Assembly (NCBI RefSeq): GCF_036241575.1
Contig: NZ_CP108455.1
Span: forward strand, 5,868,501 to 5,932,500
Length of the DNA stretch: 64,000 nucleotides
From: Streptomyces sp. NBC_01267
GTDB taxonomy: Bacteria > Actinomycetota > Actinomycetes > Streptomycetales > Streptomycetaceae
Direction: 5' to 3'
Numbering within the stretch: position 1 is the stretch's first letter; the number at the start of each line of letters is the position of its first letter. Made by a program: the position numbers and the translations under genes. Below the pieces are notes generated by a model. It saw only the letters and a program-made list of their open reading frames with translations. It searched no databases and was not told where the DNA came from. Shown in pieces: positions 17,777 through 27,400 of this stretch.

Positions 17777-19077
17777 CCACGATTCTGTTGACGGTCATCG
17801 GCATCGTCATTTTTGTGTTCGGGCTGCTCTTCTCGATCGCCTGGCACGAACTGGGCCACCTCTCGACGGCCAAGCTCTTCGGCATCCGCGTACCGCAGTA
17901 CATGGTCGGCTTCGGCCCGACCATCTGGTCGCGGAAGAAGGGCGACACGGAGTACGGGGTCAAGGCGATCCCGGCCGGCGGCTACATCCGCATGATCGGC
18001 ATGTTCCCGCCGGGCCCGGACGGCCGGATCGAGTCCCGGTCCACGTCCCCCTGGCGCAGCATGGTCGAGGACGCGCGGTCCGCGGCCTTCGAGGAGCTGG
18101 AGGAGGGCGACGAGCAGCGGCTCTTCTACACGCGCAAGCCGTGGAAGCGCGTCATCGTGATGTTCGCGGGCCCCTTCATGAACCTGATCCTGGCGGTCGT
18201 GATCTTCGTCGGGGTCGCGATGTCCTTCGGTTTCGAGACCCAGACCACCAAGGTGGCGGGCGTCCAGCAGTGCGTCATCTCGCAGAGCGAGAAGCGCCAG
18301 ACCTGCCAGAAGGGGGACGCGGTCTCACCCGCCAAGGCCGCCGGGCTCAAGGCGGGCGACAAGATCGTCGCCTTCGACGGCGCGAAGGTCTCCAGCTGGA
18401 ACGAGCTGTCCGACCACATCCGCGACACCATCGGCCCCGCCACGCTCACGGTCGTACGCGACGGCAAGCAGCAGACCCTGCACGCCGACCTGGCCAAGAA
18501 CATGGTGGCGAAGAAGGACTCCAACGGGGACGTGATCCCGGACAAGTACGTTCCGGCCGGGTACCTCGGCTTCGCCGCGCTCACCGAGATCAAGCCGCTC
18601 TCCTTCGGCGCCTCGGTGGGCCGCATGGGCGACATGGTCGGGAACGGCGTCGACTCGATCATCGCCATGCCGTCCAAGATCCCGGACCTCTGGAACGCGG
18701 CCTTCGACGGCGGCGAGCGCAAGGCGGACTCCCCGGTCGGGGTGGTCGGCGCGGCCCGGATCGGCGGTGAGGTGATGACGCTGCACGTACCGGCGCAGAA
18801 CCAGCTGGCGATGATGCTGTTCCTGCTGGCCGGTTTCAACCTCTCGCTGTTCCTCTTCAACATGCTGCCGCTGCTGCCGCTGGACGGCGGACACATCGCG
18901 GGGGCCCTGTGGGAGGCGCTGCGGCGCAATCTGGCCAAGGTCTTCAAGCGGCCGGATCCGGGCCCGTTCGACGTGGCGAAGCTGATGCCCGTCGCCTACG
19001 TCGTCGCCGGGGTGTTCATCTGTTTCACCCTGCTCGTCCTGGTCGCCGACATCGTCAACCCGGTCAAAATCACCTGA
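17773..19077 (+). CDS. Site-2 membrane metalloprotease (M50, RseP/Rip1-like)
   Basis: This intramembrane zinc protease of 434 residues typically cleaves anti-sigma factors or other membrane substrates. HELGH at residues 25-29 sits in the first transmembrane helix. A PDZ domain follows in the middle (ARGL-type ligand loop around [15 protein letters not shown]). The last part contains [13 protein letters not shown], the third zinc ligand region. A final helix closes the protein. It is coupled to dxr by ATGA overlap, an arrangement seen widely in actinobacteria. A strong bidirectional terminator follows. Confidence 0.93.
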   Translation: MTTILLTVIGIVIFVFGLLFSIAWHELGHLSTAKLFGIRVPQYMVGFGPTIWSRKKGDTEYGVKAIPAGGYIRMIGMFPPGPDGRIESRSTSPWRSMVEDARSAAFEELEEGDEQRLFYTRKPWKRVIVMFAGPFMNLILAVVIFVGVAMSFGFETQTTKVAGVQQCVISQSEKRQTCQKGDAVSPAKAAGLKAGDKIVAFDGAKVSSWNELSDHIRDTIGPATLTVVRDGKQQTLHADLAKNMVAKKDSNGDVIPDKYVPAGYLGFAALTEIKPLSFGASVGRMGDMVGNGVDSIIAMPSKIPDLWNAAFDGGERKADSPVGVVGAARIGGEVMTLHVPAQNQLAMMLFLLAGFNLSLFLFNMLPLLPLDGGHIAGALWEALRRNLAKVFKRPDPGPFDVAKLMPVAYVVAGVFICFTLLVLVADIVNPVKIT

Positions 19078-19112
19078 TACCGGTCGGAAACGGCCCCGGG
19101 CCGGACGTTCCG

Positions 19113-19145
19113 GGACGGCCGCACACCTTCCGTGTGCGGCCGTCC
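19113..19145 (+). terminator. Strong intrinsic terminator after the M50 protease
   Basis: Perfect 14-bp arms GGACGGCCGCACAC and GTGTGCGGCCGTCC close a 5-base loop and are followed by GCTTT. It ends the dxr-protease transcript. Confidence 0.9.
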
Positions 19146-19172
19146 GCTTTGGGTGGTTCGTGGGCGCGGGTG

Positions 19173-19201
19173 TTCGTGTGGCGCCCGGGGTGACGTAATC
19201 T
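19173..19201 (+). promoter_or_regulatory. Promoter for ispG
   Basis: TTCGTG (19173-19178), a 17-base spacer and TAATCT (19196-19201). It leaves about a 50-base leader before the ATG at 19259. Confidence 0.5.
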
Positions 19202-19258
19202 CGGAGGCCGAAGCCCGGTGATCCGGGACCTCGATCCACCCTTGGGGATGCACTGCGC

Positions 19259-20413
19259 ATGACTGCGATTTCTCTCGGAATGCCGGACGTTCCGACCAAG
19301 CTCGCCGACCGGAGGGTCAGCCGCAAGATCCAGGTCGGCACGGTCGCCGTCGGCGGGGACGCACCGGTGTCGGTGCAGTCGATGACGACGACGCGGACCT
19401 CGGACATCGGGGCGACGCTCCAGCAGATCGCCGAGCTGACGGCGTCGGGCTGCCAGATCGTACGGGTGGCGTGCCCCACACAGGACGACGCGGACGCCCT
19501 GGCCACGATCGCGAAGAAGTCGCAGATCCCCGTCATCGCGGACATCCACTTCCAGCCGAAGTACGTGTTCGCGGCGATCGACGCCGGGTGCGCGGCGGTG
19601 CGGGTGAACCCCGGGAACATCAAGCAGTTCGACGACAAGGTGAAGGAGATCGCGCACGCGGCCTCCGACGCCGGCACGCCGATCCGTATCGGGGTCAACG
19701 CGGGCTCCCTGGACGCGCGGCTGCTGAAGAAGTACGGAAAGGCCACCCCGGAGGCGCTGGTGGAGTCGGCGCTCTGGGAGGCGTCGCTCTTCGAGGAGCA
19801 CGGCTTCCGTGACATCAAGATCTCGGTCAAGCACAACGACCCGGTGATCATGGTCAACGCCTACCGGCAGCTCGCCGCGCAGTCGGACTACCCGCTGCAC
19901 CTCGGGGTGACGGAGGCCGGTCCGGCCTTCCAGGGCACCATCAAGTCCGCCGTCGCGTTCGGTGCGCTGCTCAGCGAGGGCATCGGCGACACGATCCGCG
20001 TCTCGCTCTCGGCGCCGCCCGCCGAGGAGGTCAAGGTGGGCATCCAGATCCTGGAGTCCCTGAACCTCAAGCAGCGCCGTCTGGAGATCGTCTCCTGCCC
20101 GTCCTGCGGGCGGGCGCAGGTGGACGTGTACAAGCTGGCCGACCAGGTCTCCGCAGGCCTGGAGGGCATGGAAGTACCGCTGCGCGTGGCCGTGATGGGC
20201 TGTGTCGTCAATGGTCCGGGTGAGGCACGCGAGGCCGATCTGGGTGTGGCGTCCGGCAACGGCAAGGGCCAGATCTTCGTCAAGGGCGAGGTCATCAAGA
20301 CCGTCCCCGAGTCGAAGATCGTCGAGACCCTCATCGAAGAGGCCATGAAGATCGCCGAGCAGATGGAGCGGGACGGCATCCCCTCCGGTGAGCCCGAGGT
20401 CTCCATCAGCTGA
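19259..20413 (+). CDS. ispG: 4-hydroxy-3-methylbut-2-enyl diphosphate synthase (flavodoxin-dependent)
   Basis: This MEP-pathway enzyme converts MEcPP to HMBPP with a [4Fe-4S] cluster. The protein of 384 residues carries the cluster ligands CPSCGR and CVVNGPGEA near the C-terminus. The TIM-barrel part has [11 protein letters not shown] near the N-terminus and NPGNIK in the middle. With dxr upstream it supplies isoprenoid precursors. It has its own promoter and a strong terminator, so it is a single-gene unit. Confidence 0.95.
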   Translation: MTAISLGMPDVPTKLADRRVSRKIQVGTVAVGGDAPVSVQSMTTTRTSDIGATLQQIAELTASGCQIVRVACPTQDDADALATIAKKSQIPVIADIHFQPKYVFAAIDAGCAAVRVNPGNIKQFDDKVKEIAHAASDAGTPIRIGVNAGSLDARLLKKYGKATPEALVESALWEASLFEEHGFRDIKISVKHNDPVIMVNAYRQLAAQSDYPLHLGVTEAGPAFQGTIKSAVAFGALLSEGIGDTIRVSLSAPPAEEVKVGIQILESLNLKQRRLEIVSCPSCGRAQVDVYKLADQVSAGLEGMEVPLRVAVMGCVVNGPGEAREADLGVASGNGKGQIFVKGEVIKTVPESKIVETLIEEAMKIAEQMERDGIPSGEPEVSIS

Positions 20414-20430
20414 TCCGGGTCCGTACCCGG

Positions 20431-20461
20431 GAAGCCCCGTCCACCAGGTGGACGGGGCTTC
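20431..20461 (+). terminator. Intrinsic terminator after ispG
   Basis: Perfect 12-bp arms GAAGCCCCGTCC and GGACGGGGCTTC with a 7-base loop, followed by TTCC. Confidence 0.88.
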
Positions 20462-20533
20462 TTCCATGCACGGCGCCCGGCCGACACGCCAGGTACAGTG
20501 CGGAGATCAGCAGACAGTATGGTGAGGCCCCAC

Positions 20534-21379
20534 GTGTTGACGCAGACCACCACCCGGGTCCTCGAACCCAGCGATCTCGACGCGGCGCTCGCACTGCTCC
20601 ACAGCGAGCCCGTCGTCAATGCCTTCGTGACCTCCCGCGTTCAGGTCGCCGGGCTCGACCCCTGGCGCCTCGGCGGCGAGATGTGGGGCTGGTACACGGA
20701 GGGGCGGCTCCGCTCGCTCTGTTACTCCGGCGCCAACCTCGTCCCGATCTGCGCGGGCCCCGACGCGGTACGCGCCTTCGCGGACCGGGCCCGGAAGGCC
20801 GGCCGCCGCTGTTCCTCCATCGTCGGTCCCGCCGAGCCCACCGCGCTGCTCTGGCGACTGCTCGAACCGAGCTGGGGCCCCGCCCGTGACGTCCGCGCCA
20901 ATCAGCCGCTGATGGTCACCGAACAGCCCTCGGCCGACATCGCCCCCGATCCGCTCGTCCGCCGGATCCGCCGCGACGAGCTGGATGTGGTCATGCCCGC
21001 CTGCGTGGCCATGTTCACCGAGGAGGTCGGTGTGTCACCTATGGCCGGGGACGGCGGGCTGCTCTACCAGGCCCGCGTCGCCGAACTCGTGGGCTCCGGC
21101 CGCTCCTTCGCCCGCATCGAGGACGGCAAGGTCGTCTTCAAGGCCGAGATCGGCGCCGCCACTTCGCTGGCCTGCCAGATCCAGGGTGTCTGGGTCGCCC
21201 CCGAGTACCGCGGCCGTGGACTCTCCGAAACGGGCATGGCCGCGGTGCTGGAGTACGCGCTCGCCGATGTCGCCCCCGTGGTCAGTCTCTACGTCAACGA
21301 CTTCAACTCCGCCGCGCGCGCGGCCTACCGGCGGGTCGGCTTCCGCGAGGTCGGCGCCTTCATGAGTGTGCTCTTCTGA
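20534..21379 (+). CDS. GNAT-family N-acetyltransferase with DUF4081 N-terminal domain
   Basis: The protein has 281 residues. The first half (about 1-130) matches the DUF4081-type domain often fused to actinobacterial GNATs. The second half is a GNAT fold with the acetyl-CoA loop VAPEYRGRGLSETGM and YVNDFNSAARAAYRRVGF. I chose GTG 20534 because GAGG lies about 7 bases upstream; ATG 20519 and GTG 20522 are in frame. A -10-like TACAGT lies at 20494-20499. The acceptor substrate is unknown. It belongs to a run of small genes between ispG and proS that Streptomyces keeps in this order. Confidence 0.87.
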   Translation: MLTQTTTRVLEPSDLDAALALLHSEPVVNAFVTSRVQVAGLDPWRLGGEMWGWYTEGRLRSLCYSGANLVPICAGPDAVRAFADRARKAGRRCSSIVGPAEPTALLWRLLEPSWGPARDVRANQPLMVTEQPSADIAPDPLVRRIRRDELDVVMPACVAMFTEEVGVSPMAGDGGLLYQARVAELVGSGRSFARIEDGKVVFKAEIGAATSLACQIQGVWVAPEYRGRGLSETGMAAVLEYALADVAPVVSLYVNDFNSAARAAYRRVGFREVGAFMSVLF

Positions 21380-21419
21380 GACGAGCCCCACAGGGGGCGG
21401 TTCGGCCGTTTCGCGGCGT

Positions 21420-21449
21420 TTGACATCAGCGAGCCTTATGGTCGATAAA
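21420..21449 (+). promoter_or_regulatory. Promoter before the DUF1684 gene
   Basis: A consensus -35 TTGACA at 21420-21425 is followed by an A/T-rich GATAAA near 21444-21449 with an 18-base spacer. The 21380-21529 gap holds nothing else I can recognise. Confidence 0.5.
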
Positions 21450-21529
21450 GAAATCCCTTTGGTGTGAGCCTCACGCGGTGTCCGATCCCTCGTGGTGTGA
21501 CAACCGACAACCGACGAGCGTCCGAGCGA

Positions 21530-22276
21530 ATGAGTGCTGCCATGTCCGGTCCCGAAGTCCCCGCCGTACCCGCTGTCCCCGCCGGCTCCGGCGAGCAGGC
21601 ATGGGAGGCCTGGCGTGCGGAACGGCACCGCTCCGTCACCGGCCCCACCGGAAACCTGGCACTCGTCGAGACCCGCTGGCTGCCCGCGGGGGAACGCCCC
21701 GACCTCGACGCGGTCCGGGCAGGACAGCCGGAGACCGTGACGGTCACCGCGGTCGAGCGCACCGACATGGTCAGCGGAGAGCCGGAGTACGGACTGCGCG
21801 TCTGGGACGCGGCCTCCCCCGCCGTCCGGCACTTCGAGCACATCGACGTCTTCCCGTACGACCCCGAGTGGGTACGGGAGGCCGAGTACATCCCGGTGCC
21901 CGGCGCGCGCCGGGTGGGGTTCGAGCACATCAGGGACAACGGCGGCAGCCGCGACCTCGTCGTCCCGGGCGACATCGTGCTCACCGTCGACGGCACGCCG
22001 TACACGCTGAGCGCCTTCGACGACGACGGCACCCTGCTGCTGGTCCTCGGCGACCCGACCAACGGCGACTCGACGTACGGAGCCGGGCGCTTCCTCTTCG
22101 TCACCCACACCGGTGACGGCAAGGTGCTCCTCGACTTCAACCGTGCCTTCGTGCCGCCCTGCGGATTCTCCGACCAGTACAACTGCCCGATGCCGCCCCG
22201 GCAGAACCGCTTCCACCTGCCCGTCGAGGCGGGCGAGAAGCTTCCCGTCTTCCGCGAGGGTTTCCCCGCCCACTGA
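21530..22276 (+). CDS. DUF1684 domain protein
   Basis: The protein has 248 residues, is soluble and has no signal peptide. The DUF1684 signature is clear at the C-terminus: LDFNRAFVPPCGFSDQYNCP followed by PMPPRQNRF. In the middle lies GDPTNGDSTYGAGRFLF. The family is widespread and has no firm biochemical role known to me. The start is uncertain: ATG 21530 is chosen, and ATG 21542 and an upstream GTG are in frame. Confidence 0.85.
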   Translation: MSAAMSGPEVPAVPAVPAGSGEQAWEAWRAERHRSVTGPTGNLALVETRWLPAGERPDLDAVRAGQPETVTVTAVERTDMVSGEPEYGLRVWDAASPAVRHFEHIDVFPYDPEWVREAEYIPVPGARRVGFEHIRDNGGSRDLVVPGDIVLTVDGTPYTLSAFDDDGTLLLVLGDPTNGDSTYGAGRFLFVTHTGDGKVLLDFNRAFVPPCGFSDQYNCPMPPRQNRFHLPVEAGEKLPVFREGFPAH

Positions 22277-22352
22277 CCACTCGCCGACCAGCCACCGATC
22301 GGGGCCGGCGGGGGAGTACCGGGACTCCCGGCGTGACCCGTCCGGGGCCAGG

Positions 22353-22364
22353 TAGTCTCCCGTC
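22353..22364 (+). promoter_or_regulatory. Leaderless-type promoter -10 (TAGTCT) for the GNAT gene
   Basis: TAGTCT at 22353-22358 lies six bases before the ATG at 22365. There is no ribosome site in front of the gene. Confidence 0.5.
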
Positions 22365-22988
22365 ATGGTGCGCTTCCCCGGGGACCGGCCCCCGAACCAG
22401 GACGACGTCGGGATCGGTCCGGTCGATCTCGACGGGCGCGTGGACGAGGCGCTGGCCGTGCAGGCGCTCGCGTTCGGGCTGAGCGAGGCCGAGGTCTCCG
22501 TACGCCGCCACATCGTGCTGCGGCATCTGCAGAACCCGGGCGCCCGTGCCCTGGGTGCGACGACCCGCACCGGGCGGCTCGTCGGCTTCGTCTACGGGAT
22601 GCCCAACGACCGCTCCCACTGGTGGTCCACGGTGGTCGAGCCGTACCTGCACAACACCGGCTGCGACTCCTGGCTCGACGATGCCTTCGTCATCACCGAA
22701 CTGCACGTCCACCCCGGCTTCCAGGGCCGCGGCATCGGCCGCGGGCTGATCACCACGATCACCGACAGCGCCGGCCAGCCGCGCTCCATCCTGTCGGCGA
22801 TCGACAAGGAGAGCCCCGCCCGCAGCCTCTACCGGACCCTGGGATACCGGGACCTCGCGCGCCGGGTCCACTTCCCGAGCGCGGCGATGCCGTACGCCGT
22901 GATGGGCGCCCCGCTCCCGCTGAACAGGCCCGGTCGGCCCGGTCCCGCCCACGGGACCGATTTCCGCCCGCCCACCGGGCCCGGCTAA
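22365..22988 (+). CDS. GNAT-family N-acetyltransferase
   Basis: The protein has 207 residues. The GNAT acetyl-CoA loop is ELHVHPGFQGRGIGRGL, with a following SPARSLYRTLGY. The N-terminal 35 residues and the Pro/Gly-rich tail lie outside the core. The message is probably leaderless. It ends about 70 bases before proS, from which a hairpin separates it. Substrate unknown. Confidence 0.86.
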   Translation: MVRFPGDRPPNQDDVGIGPVDLDGRVDEALAVQALAFGLSEAEVSVRRHIVLRHLQNPGARALGATTRTGRLVGFVYGMPNDRSHWWSTVVEPYLHNTGCDSWLDDAFVITELHVHPGFQGRGIGRGLITTITDSAGQPRSILSAIDKESPARSLYRTLGYRDLARRVHFPSAAMPYAVMGAPLPLNRPGRPGPAHGTDFRPPTGPG

Positions 22989-23012
22989 CCTCCTGACATC
23001 ACCGACGGGGGT

Positions 23013-23030
23013 CCGGGGGGTCTCCCCCGG
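23013..23030 (+). terminator. Short GC stem-loop before proS
   Basis: Seven-bp arms CCGGGGG and CCCCCGG close a GTCT loop, followed by AAAACAC. It may end the GNAT transcript or form part of the proS leader. Confidence 0.45.
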
Positions 23031-23057
23031 AAAACACAGCCAAGCAGGAGAGTCACC

Positions 23058-24752
23058 ATGGCCCAGGTCCAGCGCATGTCCCGGTTGATGGTCAAGACCT
23101 TGCGCGACGACCCGGCGGACGCGGAGACGCTCAGCCACAAGCTGCTGGTCCGCGCCGGATACGTACGCCGCAACGCCGCCGGGATCTGGTCCTGGCTGCC
23201 GCTGGGCAAGAAGGTCCTGGACAACGTCTCCCGCGTCGTGCGCGAGGAGATGGACGCCATCGGGGCGCAGGAGGTCCTGCTGCCCGCGCTGCTGCCCAAG
23301 GAGGCGTACGAGGCGTCCGGCCGCTGGGAGGAGTACGGCGACCTGCTCTTCCGCCTCAAGGACCGCAAGGGCGGTGACTACCTCCTCGGCCCGACCCACG
23401 AGGAGATCTTCACCCAGACCGTCAAGGACCAGTGCTCGTCCTACAAGGACCTGCCGGTGATGCTCTACCAGATCCAGACGAAGTACCGGGACGAGGCGCG
23501 TCCGCGCTCCGGTGTGCTGCGCGGCCGTGAGTTCCAGATGAAGGACTCGTACTCGTTCGACACCACGGACGAGGGCCTGGCCGAGTCCTACCGCCTGCAC
23601 CGTGAGGCGTACATCAAGATCTTCCAGCGGCTCGGTCTCGACCACCGCATCGTCTCCGCGGTCTCCGGCGCGATGGGCGGCTCGGCCTCCGAGGAGTTCC
23701 TGGCCCCGGCCGCGGCGGGCGAGGACACCTTCGCGGACTGCCCGTCCTGTGCCTACGCGGCGAACACCGAAGCCGTGACCTTCGAGGCCCCGCCGGTGGC
23801 GGACCAGCAGCACGGCCCGGTCGAGGAGCTGGACACCCCCGACACCCCCACCATCGAGACCCTGGCGGCGCACCTCGGTGTCCCCGCCGCCGACACGCTG
23901 AAGAACCTGCTGGTGAAGGTGGACGGCGAGATCGTGGCCGTCGGCGTCCCCGGCCACCGCGAGGTGGACCTCGGCAAGCTGGGCGAGCACCTGGCCCCCG
24001 CCGTGGTCGAACTCGTCACCGCCGAGGACTTCCAGGACCGTCCCGACCTGGTACGCGGCTACGTCGGCCCGCAGGGCCTGGAGAAGGTCCGCTACATCGC
24101 CGACCCGCGGGTCGCGGCCGGCACGGCCTGGATCACCGGCGCCAACAAGCCCGGCAAGCACGCCCGCAACGTCGTCGCCGGACGCGACTTCGAGGTCGAC
24201 GACTACCTGGACGTCGTGGTGGTCGAGGCGGGCGACCCCTGCCCCTCCTGCGGCGCGGGCCTCAAGCTGGACCGGGCGATCGAGATCGGCCACATCTTCC
24301 AGCTGGGCCGCAAGTACGCGGACACCTTCCAGCTCGACGTACTCGGCCAGCAGGGCAAGCCGGTCCGGGTCACCATGGGCTCGTACGGCATCGGTGTCTC
24401 CCGCGCGGTCGCGGCACTCGCCGAGCAGTCCGCGGACGAGAAGGGCCTCTGCTGGTCCGCCGAGGTCGCACCCGCGGACGTGCACGTCGTCGCCGCGGGC
24501 AAGGCCCTCCAGACCGAACTGGCGCTGGACGTGGCCGAGAAGCTGAACGCGGCAGGCGTACGGGTGCTGGTCGACGACCGCCCCGGGGTCTCCCCGGGCG
24601 TGAAGTTCACCGACTCCGAGCTGATCGGTGTCCCGACGATCCTGGTGGCGGGCCGCCGGTCCGCGGACGGTGTCCTGGAGCTCAAGGACCGCCGTACCGG
24701 GGAGCGCGAGGAGCTGACGGTGGACGAGGCCATCGCGCGGATCGTCGGCTGA
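23058..24752 (+). CDS. proS: Prolyl-tRNA synthetase (bacterial type, with editing insertion)
   Basis: This cytoplasmic class II synthetase of 564 residues charges tRNA-Pro. Motif 2 includes [20 protein letters not shown] and motif 3 [17 protein letters not shown]. Between them, residues about 225-385 form the YbaK-like insertion domain that hydrolyses mischarged Ala-tRNA-Pro. The anticodon-binding domain is C-terminal. The ATG has AGGAGA upstream. Confidence 0.96.
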   Translation: MAQVQRMSRLMVKTLRDDPADAETLSHKLLVRAGYVRRNAAGIWSWLPLGKKVLDNVSRVVREEMDAIGAQEVLLPALLPKEAYEASGRWEEYGDLLFRLKDRKGGDYLLGPTHEEIFTQTVKDQCSSYKDLPVMLYQIQTKYRDEARPRSGVLRGREFQMKDSYSFDTTDEGLAESYRLHREAYIKIFQRLGLDHRIVSAVSGAMGGSASEEFLAPAAAGEDTFADCPSCAYAANTEAVTFEAPPVADQQHGPVEELDTPDTPTIETLAAHLGVPAADTLKNLLVKVDGEIVAVGVPGHREVDLGKLGEHLAPAVVELVTAEDFQDRPDLVRGYVGPQGLEKVRYIADPRVAAGTAWITGANKPGKHARNVVAGRDFEVDDYLDVVVVEAGDPCPSCGAGLKLDRAIEIGHIFQLGRKYADTFQLDVLGQQGKPVRVTMGSYGIGVSRAVAALAEQSADEKGLCWSAEVAPADVHVVAAGKALQTELALDVAEKLNAAGVRVLVDDRPGVSPGVKFTDSELIGVPTILVAGRRSADGVLELKDRRTGEREELTVDEAIARIVG

Positions 24753-24790
24753 TCCCCCGGGGGCCGCGCCCCCGGACCTCCTGTGTCCTC

Positions 24791-24817
24791 GCCGGACGGG
24801 CTCCGTGCCCGTCCGGC
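24791..24817. terminator. Terminator between convergent proS and the APH-like gene
   Basis: Perfect 11-bp arms GCCGGACGGGC and GCCCGTCCGGC with a 5-base loop, followed by GTTCTC. A larger stem from GTGTCCTCGCCGGAC near 24783 can enclose it. It can serve both strands. Confidence 0.75.
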
Positions 24818-24872
24818 GTTCTCATGTGCGTCCGGCGAGGGACACCGGTGCGCCCCTCCGCGGGCAGCGCGG

Positions 24873-25775
24873 CTACAGCCACCCCGCGAATTCCAGCAGC
24901 AGTTCCCCGTCCTGGCGCCGCCCGGCGGCAACGGCCCGCACCCCCGACTCCACGGCACGGAACAGCGTCCACCCGTGCAGCCGCGCGTGCTCCACCTCCA
25001 GCGAGTCCGCCAGCCGGTTCACCCGGCGCCGCACCGTCGAAGGCCCGACCGCCGCGGCCACCAGGTCGTCCACCCGGTCGCGTACCAGCCGCGCCAGGTC
25101 GTACGCGCGCTCGCCGACCACCGGGTCGGGACCCACGGCGAGCCACGGCGTGCGTCCGCCCGCCAGGACCTTGCTCTGGCGGAAATTGCCGTGCAGCAGC
25201 AGCTGCTCCGGGGGAGCGGCGAGCAGTTCGTCGCGCGCCGCCAGAGCCGCCTCGACCAGCGGGAGCACCAGCGGCTCGGCCGTCGCGCGCATCGCTTCGC
25301 CCTGCCGGGCCGTCCGCTCGGCCACCGTCTCGAAGGGGTGCCCGGCCGGTGGCTCGACCCAGAGCTTGCGGACCGTGTCCGCGGCCTCCAGCAGCGCCTT
25401 GGCCTCCGGCAGGGAGTGCAGCGAGACCTCGGGGTGCAGCCGCTCCAGCAGCAGAACGGTGGCGTCGGGCGACGGCTCGTCCAGCAGCCGCGCCGCGCCC
25501 CAGCCGGCCCAGTGCGCCAGAGCGGCCCGCTCCAGGTCGGGCCTGGCGAAGGGCGGAGCCAGTTTCAGTACCGCGGGGCCGCCGTCGGGCCGGCGCACCA
25601 GGACGATCAGGCTGCTGCGGCCGCCCGGCGCCTGTACCCGCTCGGCGGTCAACTCCCGTACGTCGAGGGCCACTTGCGCATCAGTCGGAATCCGGTGCAG
25701 CCAGTCGGTGGCGGCGGCTTCCCCGTACGTCTCGCCGAGCGCCCGGACAAGCCGCTGCGGCGGTTCGAAAGTCAT
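24873..25775 (-). CDS. Aminoglycoside/hydroxyurea phosphotransferase-like protein with altered catalytic residues
   Basis: The protein has 300 residues and resembles the APH_6_hur family (streptomycin 6-kinase-like). The beta-3 Lys71 in AVLKLAPPF is present. The catalytic loop, normally HGDxxxxN, reads HGNFRQSK, with Asn197 for the catalytic Asp and Lys202 for the metal-binding Asn. The later IDP motif reads VGPDP. It may therefore be inactive as a kinase. ATG 25775 is chosen because it overlaps the upstream ferritin-like gene's stop by ATGA; the longer frame upstream lies inside that gene. It is the last gene of a three-gene operon. Confidence 0.82.
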   Translation of the reverse strand: MTFEPPQRLVRALGETYGEAAATDWLHRIPTDAQVALDVRELTAERVQAPGGRSSLIVLVRRPDGGPAVLKLAPPFARPDLERAALAHWAGWGAARLLDEPSPDATVLLLERLHPEVSLHSLPEAKALLEAADTVRKLWVEPPAGHPFETVAERTARQGEAMRATAEPLVLPLVEAALAARDELLAAPPEQLLLHGNFRQSKVLAGGRTPWLAVGPDPVVGERAYDLARLVRDRVDDLVAAAVGPSTVRRRVNRLADSLEVEHARLHGWTLFRAVESGVRAVAAGRRQDGELLLEFAGWL

Positions 25776-26224
25776 ACGTGCGTGGTTCCCTTTCCGGCGC
25801 TTGCGGCAGCCCGCTCGACGAGCCCCGGAAAGGCTACGCTGCCGGCGCCCCGCCACCGCGCAGCCCGCACCGCGGCCTCCCGCAGGGTCAGCGCGGCCTC
25901 GTGCCGCAGCGGCCCCCGGGCGGCCCGCACCAGGTCGGAGTAGACATCCGCCACCCGGTCCTCCAGCTCCGCCGCGAGCCGCACCGCGTCGGCCGGGCCG
26001 GCCACCTTGAAGGGCAGCGCGTACGCGGCCGACGCGGCGACCGGCTTGCCGCCCAGGTCCCGCACGGTGCGGACCAACGAGTCACGCCGGGCGCGGTGGG
26101 CGTCGTACGCCTGGTGCGCCTCGGTCCTGCGGCCCGCGGCGACCCGGCCGCCCACCACCCCGTACCCGTACACGGCGGCGTGCTCGGCGGCCAGCGCCGC
26201 CTGCGCCGCTTCCAGCGAGCTCAT
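25772..26224 (-). CDS. Ferritin-like DUF4439 protein
   Basis: The cytoplasmic protein of 150 residues is predicted as an all-alpha four-helix bundle. The pattern [23 protein letters not shown] and [20 protein letters not shown] fits the DUF4439 ferritin-like family. Its ATG shares one base with the stop of the lipoprotein gene upstream (TGATG), and its own stop overlaps the kinase-like gene start, so the three are probably translated together. Iron binding is not shown. Confidence 0.85.
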   Translation of the reverse strand: MSSLEAAQAALAAEHAAVYGYGVVGGRVAAGRRTEAHQAYDAHRARRDSLVRTVRDLGGKPVAASAAYALPFKVAGPADAVRLAAELEDRVADVYSDLVRAARGPLRHEAALTLREAAVRAARWRGAGSVAFPGLVERAAASAGKGTTHV

Positions 26225-26751
26225 CAGTGGTCCCCCCGGGTCAGCAGATACGCGTGGACGGCGCCTGCCGCAGCGACCGAGGCCAGCAGCCTGGCCAGCT
26301 CCGGCGGGGCGTCGGCGAGCGCCGTGGTGTGGGCGTCGGTGGTGTGCCGCTCGGCCTTCGCGAGGGCCCGCACCGCGGCCTTCCGGTCGGCGGGGACCGC
26401 GGGCGCCGCCGGTCCTCCTGCCGCGGGGCCGTGGCCCGACGGCGACGGTGCGGGAGCGGTTCCGCCGGCCCCCGTCAACACCGTGACGTGCTGTGCCACC
26501 GTGTCCCGCAGCGGTCGCACCAACGACTCCGTGGCCCGGTCCGGATGGCGTGTGAGCACCGCGTCGTACAGGGCGAGGAGCGTCCCGCTGGTGCGCGCGG
26601 AGCGCCGTCGCAGGGCGGCCTCGGCGTCAGGGGCACCCGCACCCTGTGTACGGTGGGCAGCGGGCTGCTCCGAGCAGCCGGTCAGCAGACCGGCAGTGGC
26701 AGCCGCCGTCACGCTCAGCACATGCCTGCGTGTGGTCCCCGTGCGCCGCAC
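26224..26751 (-). CDS. Lipoprotein with Tat-like signal and helical ferritin-like body
   Basis: The protein has 175 residues. The N-terminus has twin Arg pairs, a hydrophobic stretch and the lipobox GLLTGC, so it is probably lipidated at about Cys26 and exported, possibly by Tat. The C-terminal helices ([13 protein letters not shown] and [16 protein letters not shown]) look like a second ferritin-like domain related to the DUF4439 neighbour. A Pro/Ala/Gly linker separates two helical halves. The GTG start has GGGAG upstream. It leads the three-gene operon. Confidence 0.8.
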   Translation of the reverse strand: MRRTGTTRRHVLSVTAAATAGLLTGCSEQPAAHRTQGAGAPDAEAALRRRSARTSGTLLALYDAVLTRHPDRATESLVRPLRDTVAQHVTVLTGAGGTAPAPSPSGHGPAAGGPAAPAVPADRKAAVRALAKAERHTTDAHTTALADAPPELARLLASVAAAGAVHAYLLTRGDH

Positions 26752-26900
26752 GTGTTCTCCCTCGGCCCGAAGTGATCACCGCAGGCGAGCGTACCTGCGG
26801 GTCAACGGCGGCAGGACGGCAACACCCCTCGCGACCGGATACCCTTTGATCCGACACGCGACGATCCCACAACAGCACACGCGGCCGAGGAGTCACCCGG

Positions 26901-27398
26901 ATGAGCACCACCCAGAGCGAGAGGCTGCGCGGGCTGCTGGAACCGCTCGTCGCCGCCAAGGACCTGGATCTGGAAGAGATCGAGGTGTCCCGGGCCGGCC
27001 GGCGTGGCGTACTGAGGATCACCGTGGATTCCGACGAGGGCGTGGAACTGGACACCTGCGCCGAGCTGAGCCGGGCCATCTCGGAGAAGCTCGACGAGAG
27101 CGACCTGATGGGCGAGGGCGAGTACGTCCTCGAAGTCAGCTCGCCGGGCGCGGACCGCCCGCTCTCGGAGCACCGCCACTACGTCAGGGCCGTCGGCCGC
27201 CTGGCCAAGCTGACCCTGGACGACGGCGGCGAACTGATCGCGCGCATCCTCGGGGTGGACGACGAAGGTCTCGATCTCGAAGTGCCGGGCGTGAAGGGGC
27301 GCAAGCCCACCGCCCGCCGGATCGCTTTCGCGGAGATCGCCAAGGCGCGCGTCGAGCTCGAATTCAACCGCAAGGACAAGAAGGAAGAGGAGGCGTAG
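26901..27398 (+). CDS. rimP: Ribosome maturation factor RimP
   Basis: This cytoplasmic factor of 165 residues helps 30S maturation. [21 protein letters not shown] begins the N-terminal alpha/beta domain, and [14 protein letters not shown] is the conserved family signature. The ATG follows GAGGAG. It ends 2 bases before nusA, the usual first two genes of the nusA-infB operon. Confidence 0.95.
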   Translation: MSTTQSERLRGLLEPLVAAKDLDLEEIEVSRAGRRGVLRITVDSDEGVELDTCAELSRAISEKLDESDLMGEGEYVLEVSSPGADRPLSEHRHYVRAVGRLAKLTLDDGGELIARILGVDDEGLDLEVPGVKGRKPTARRIAFAEIAKARVELEFNRKDKKEEEA

Positions 27399-27400
27399 CC

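Noticed and set aside
24824..27400. A long plus-strand open frame fused to nusA (over 1100 residues)
   Set aside because: It runs antisense through proS's terminator and three minus-strand genes, with Arg/Pro/Ala-rich low-information sequence. nusA homology begins only at ATG 27401.
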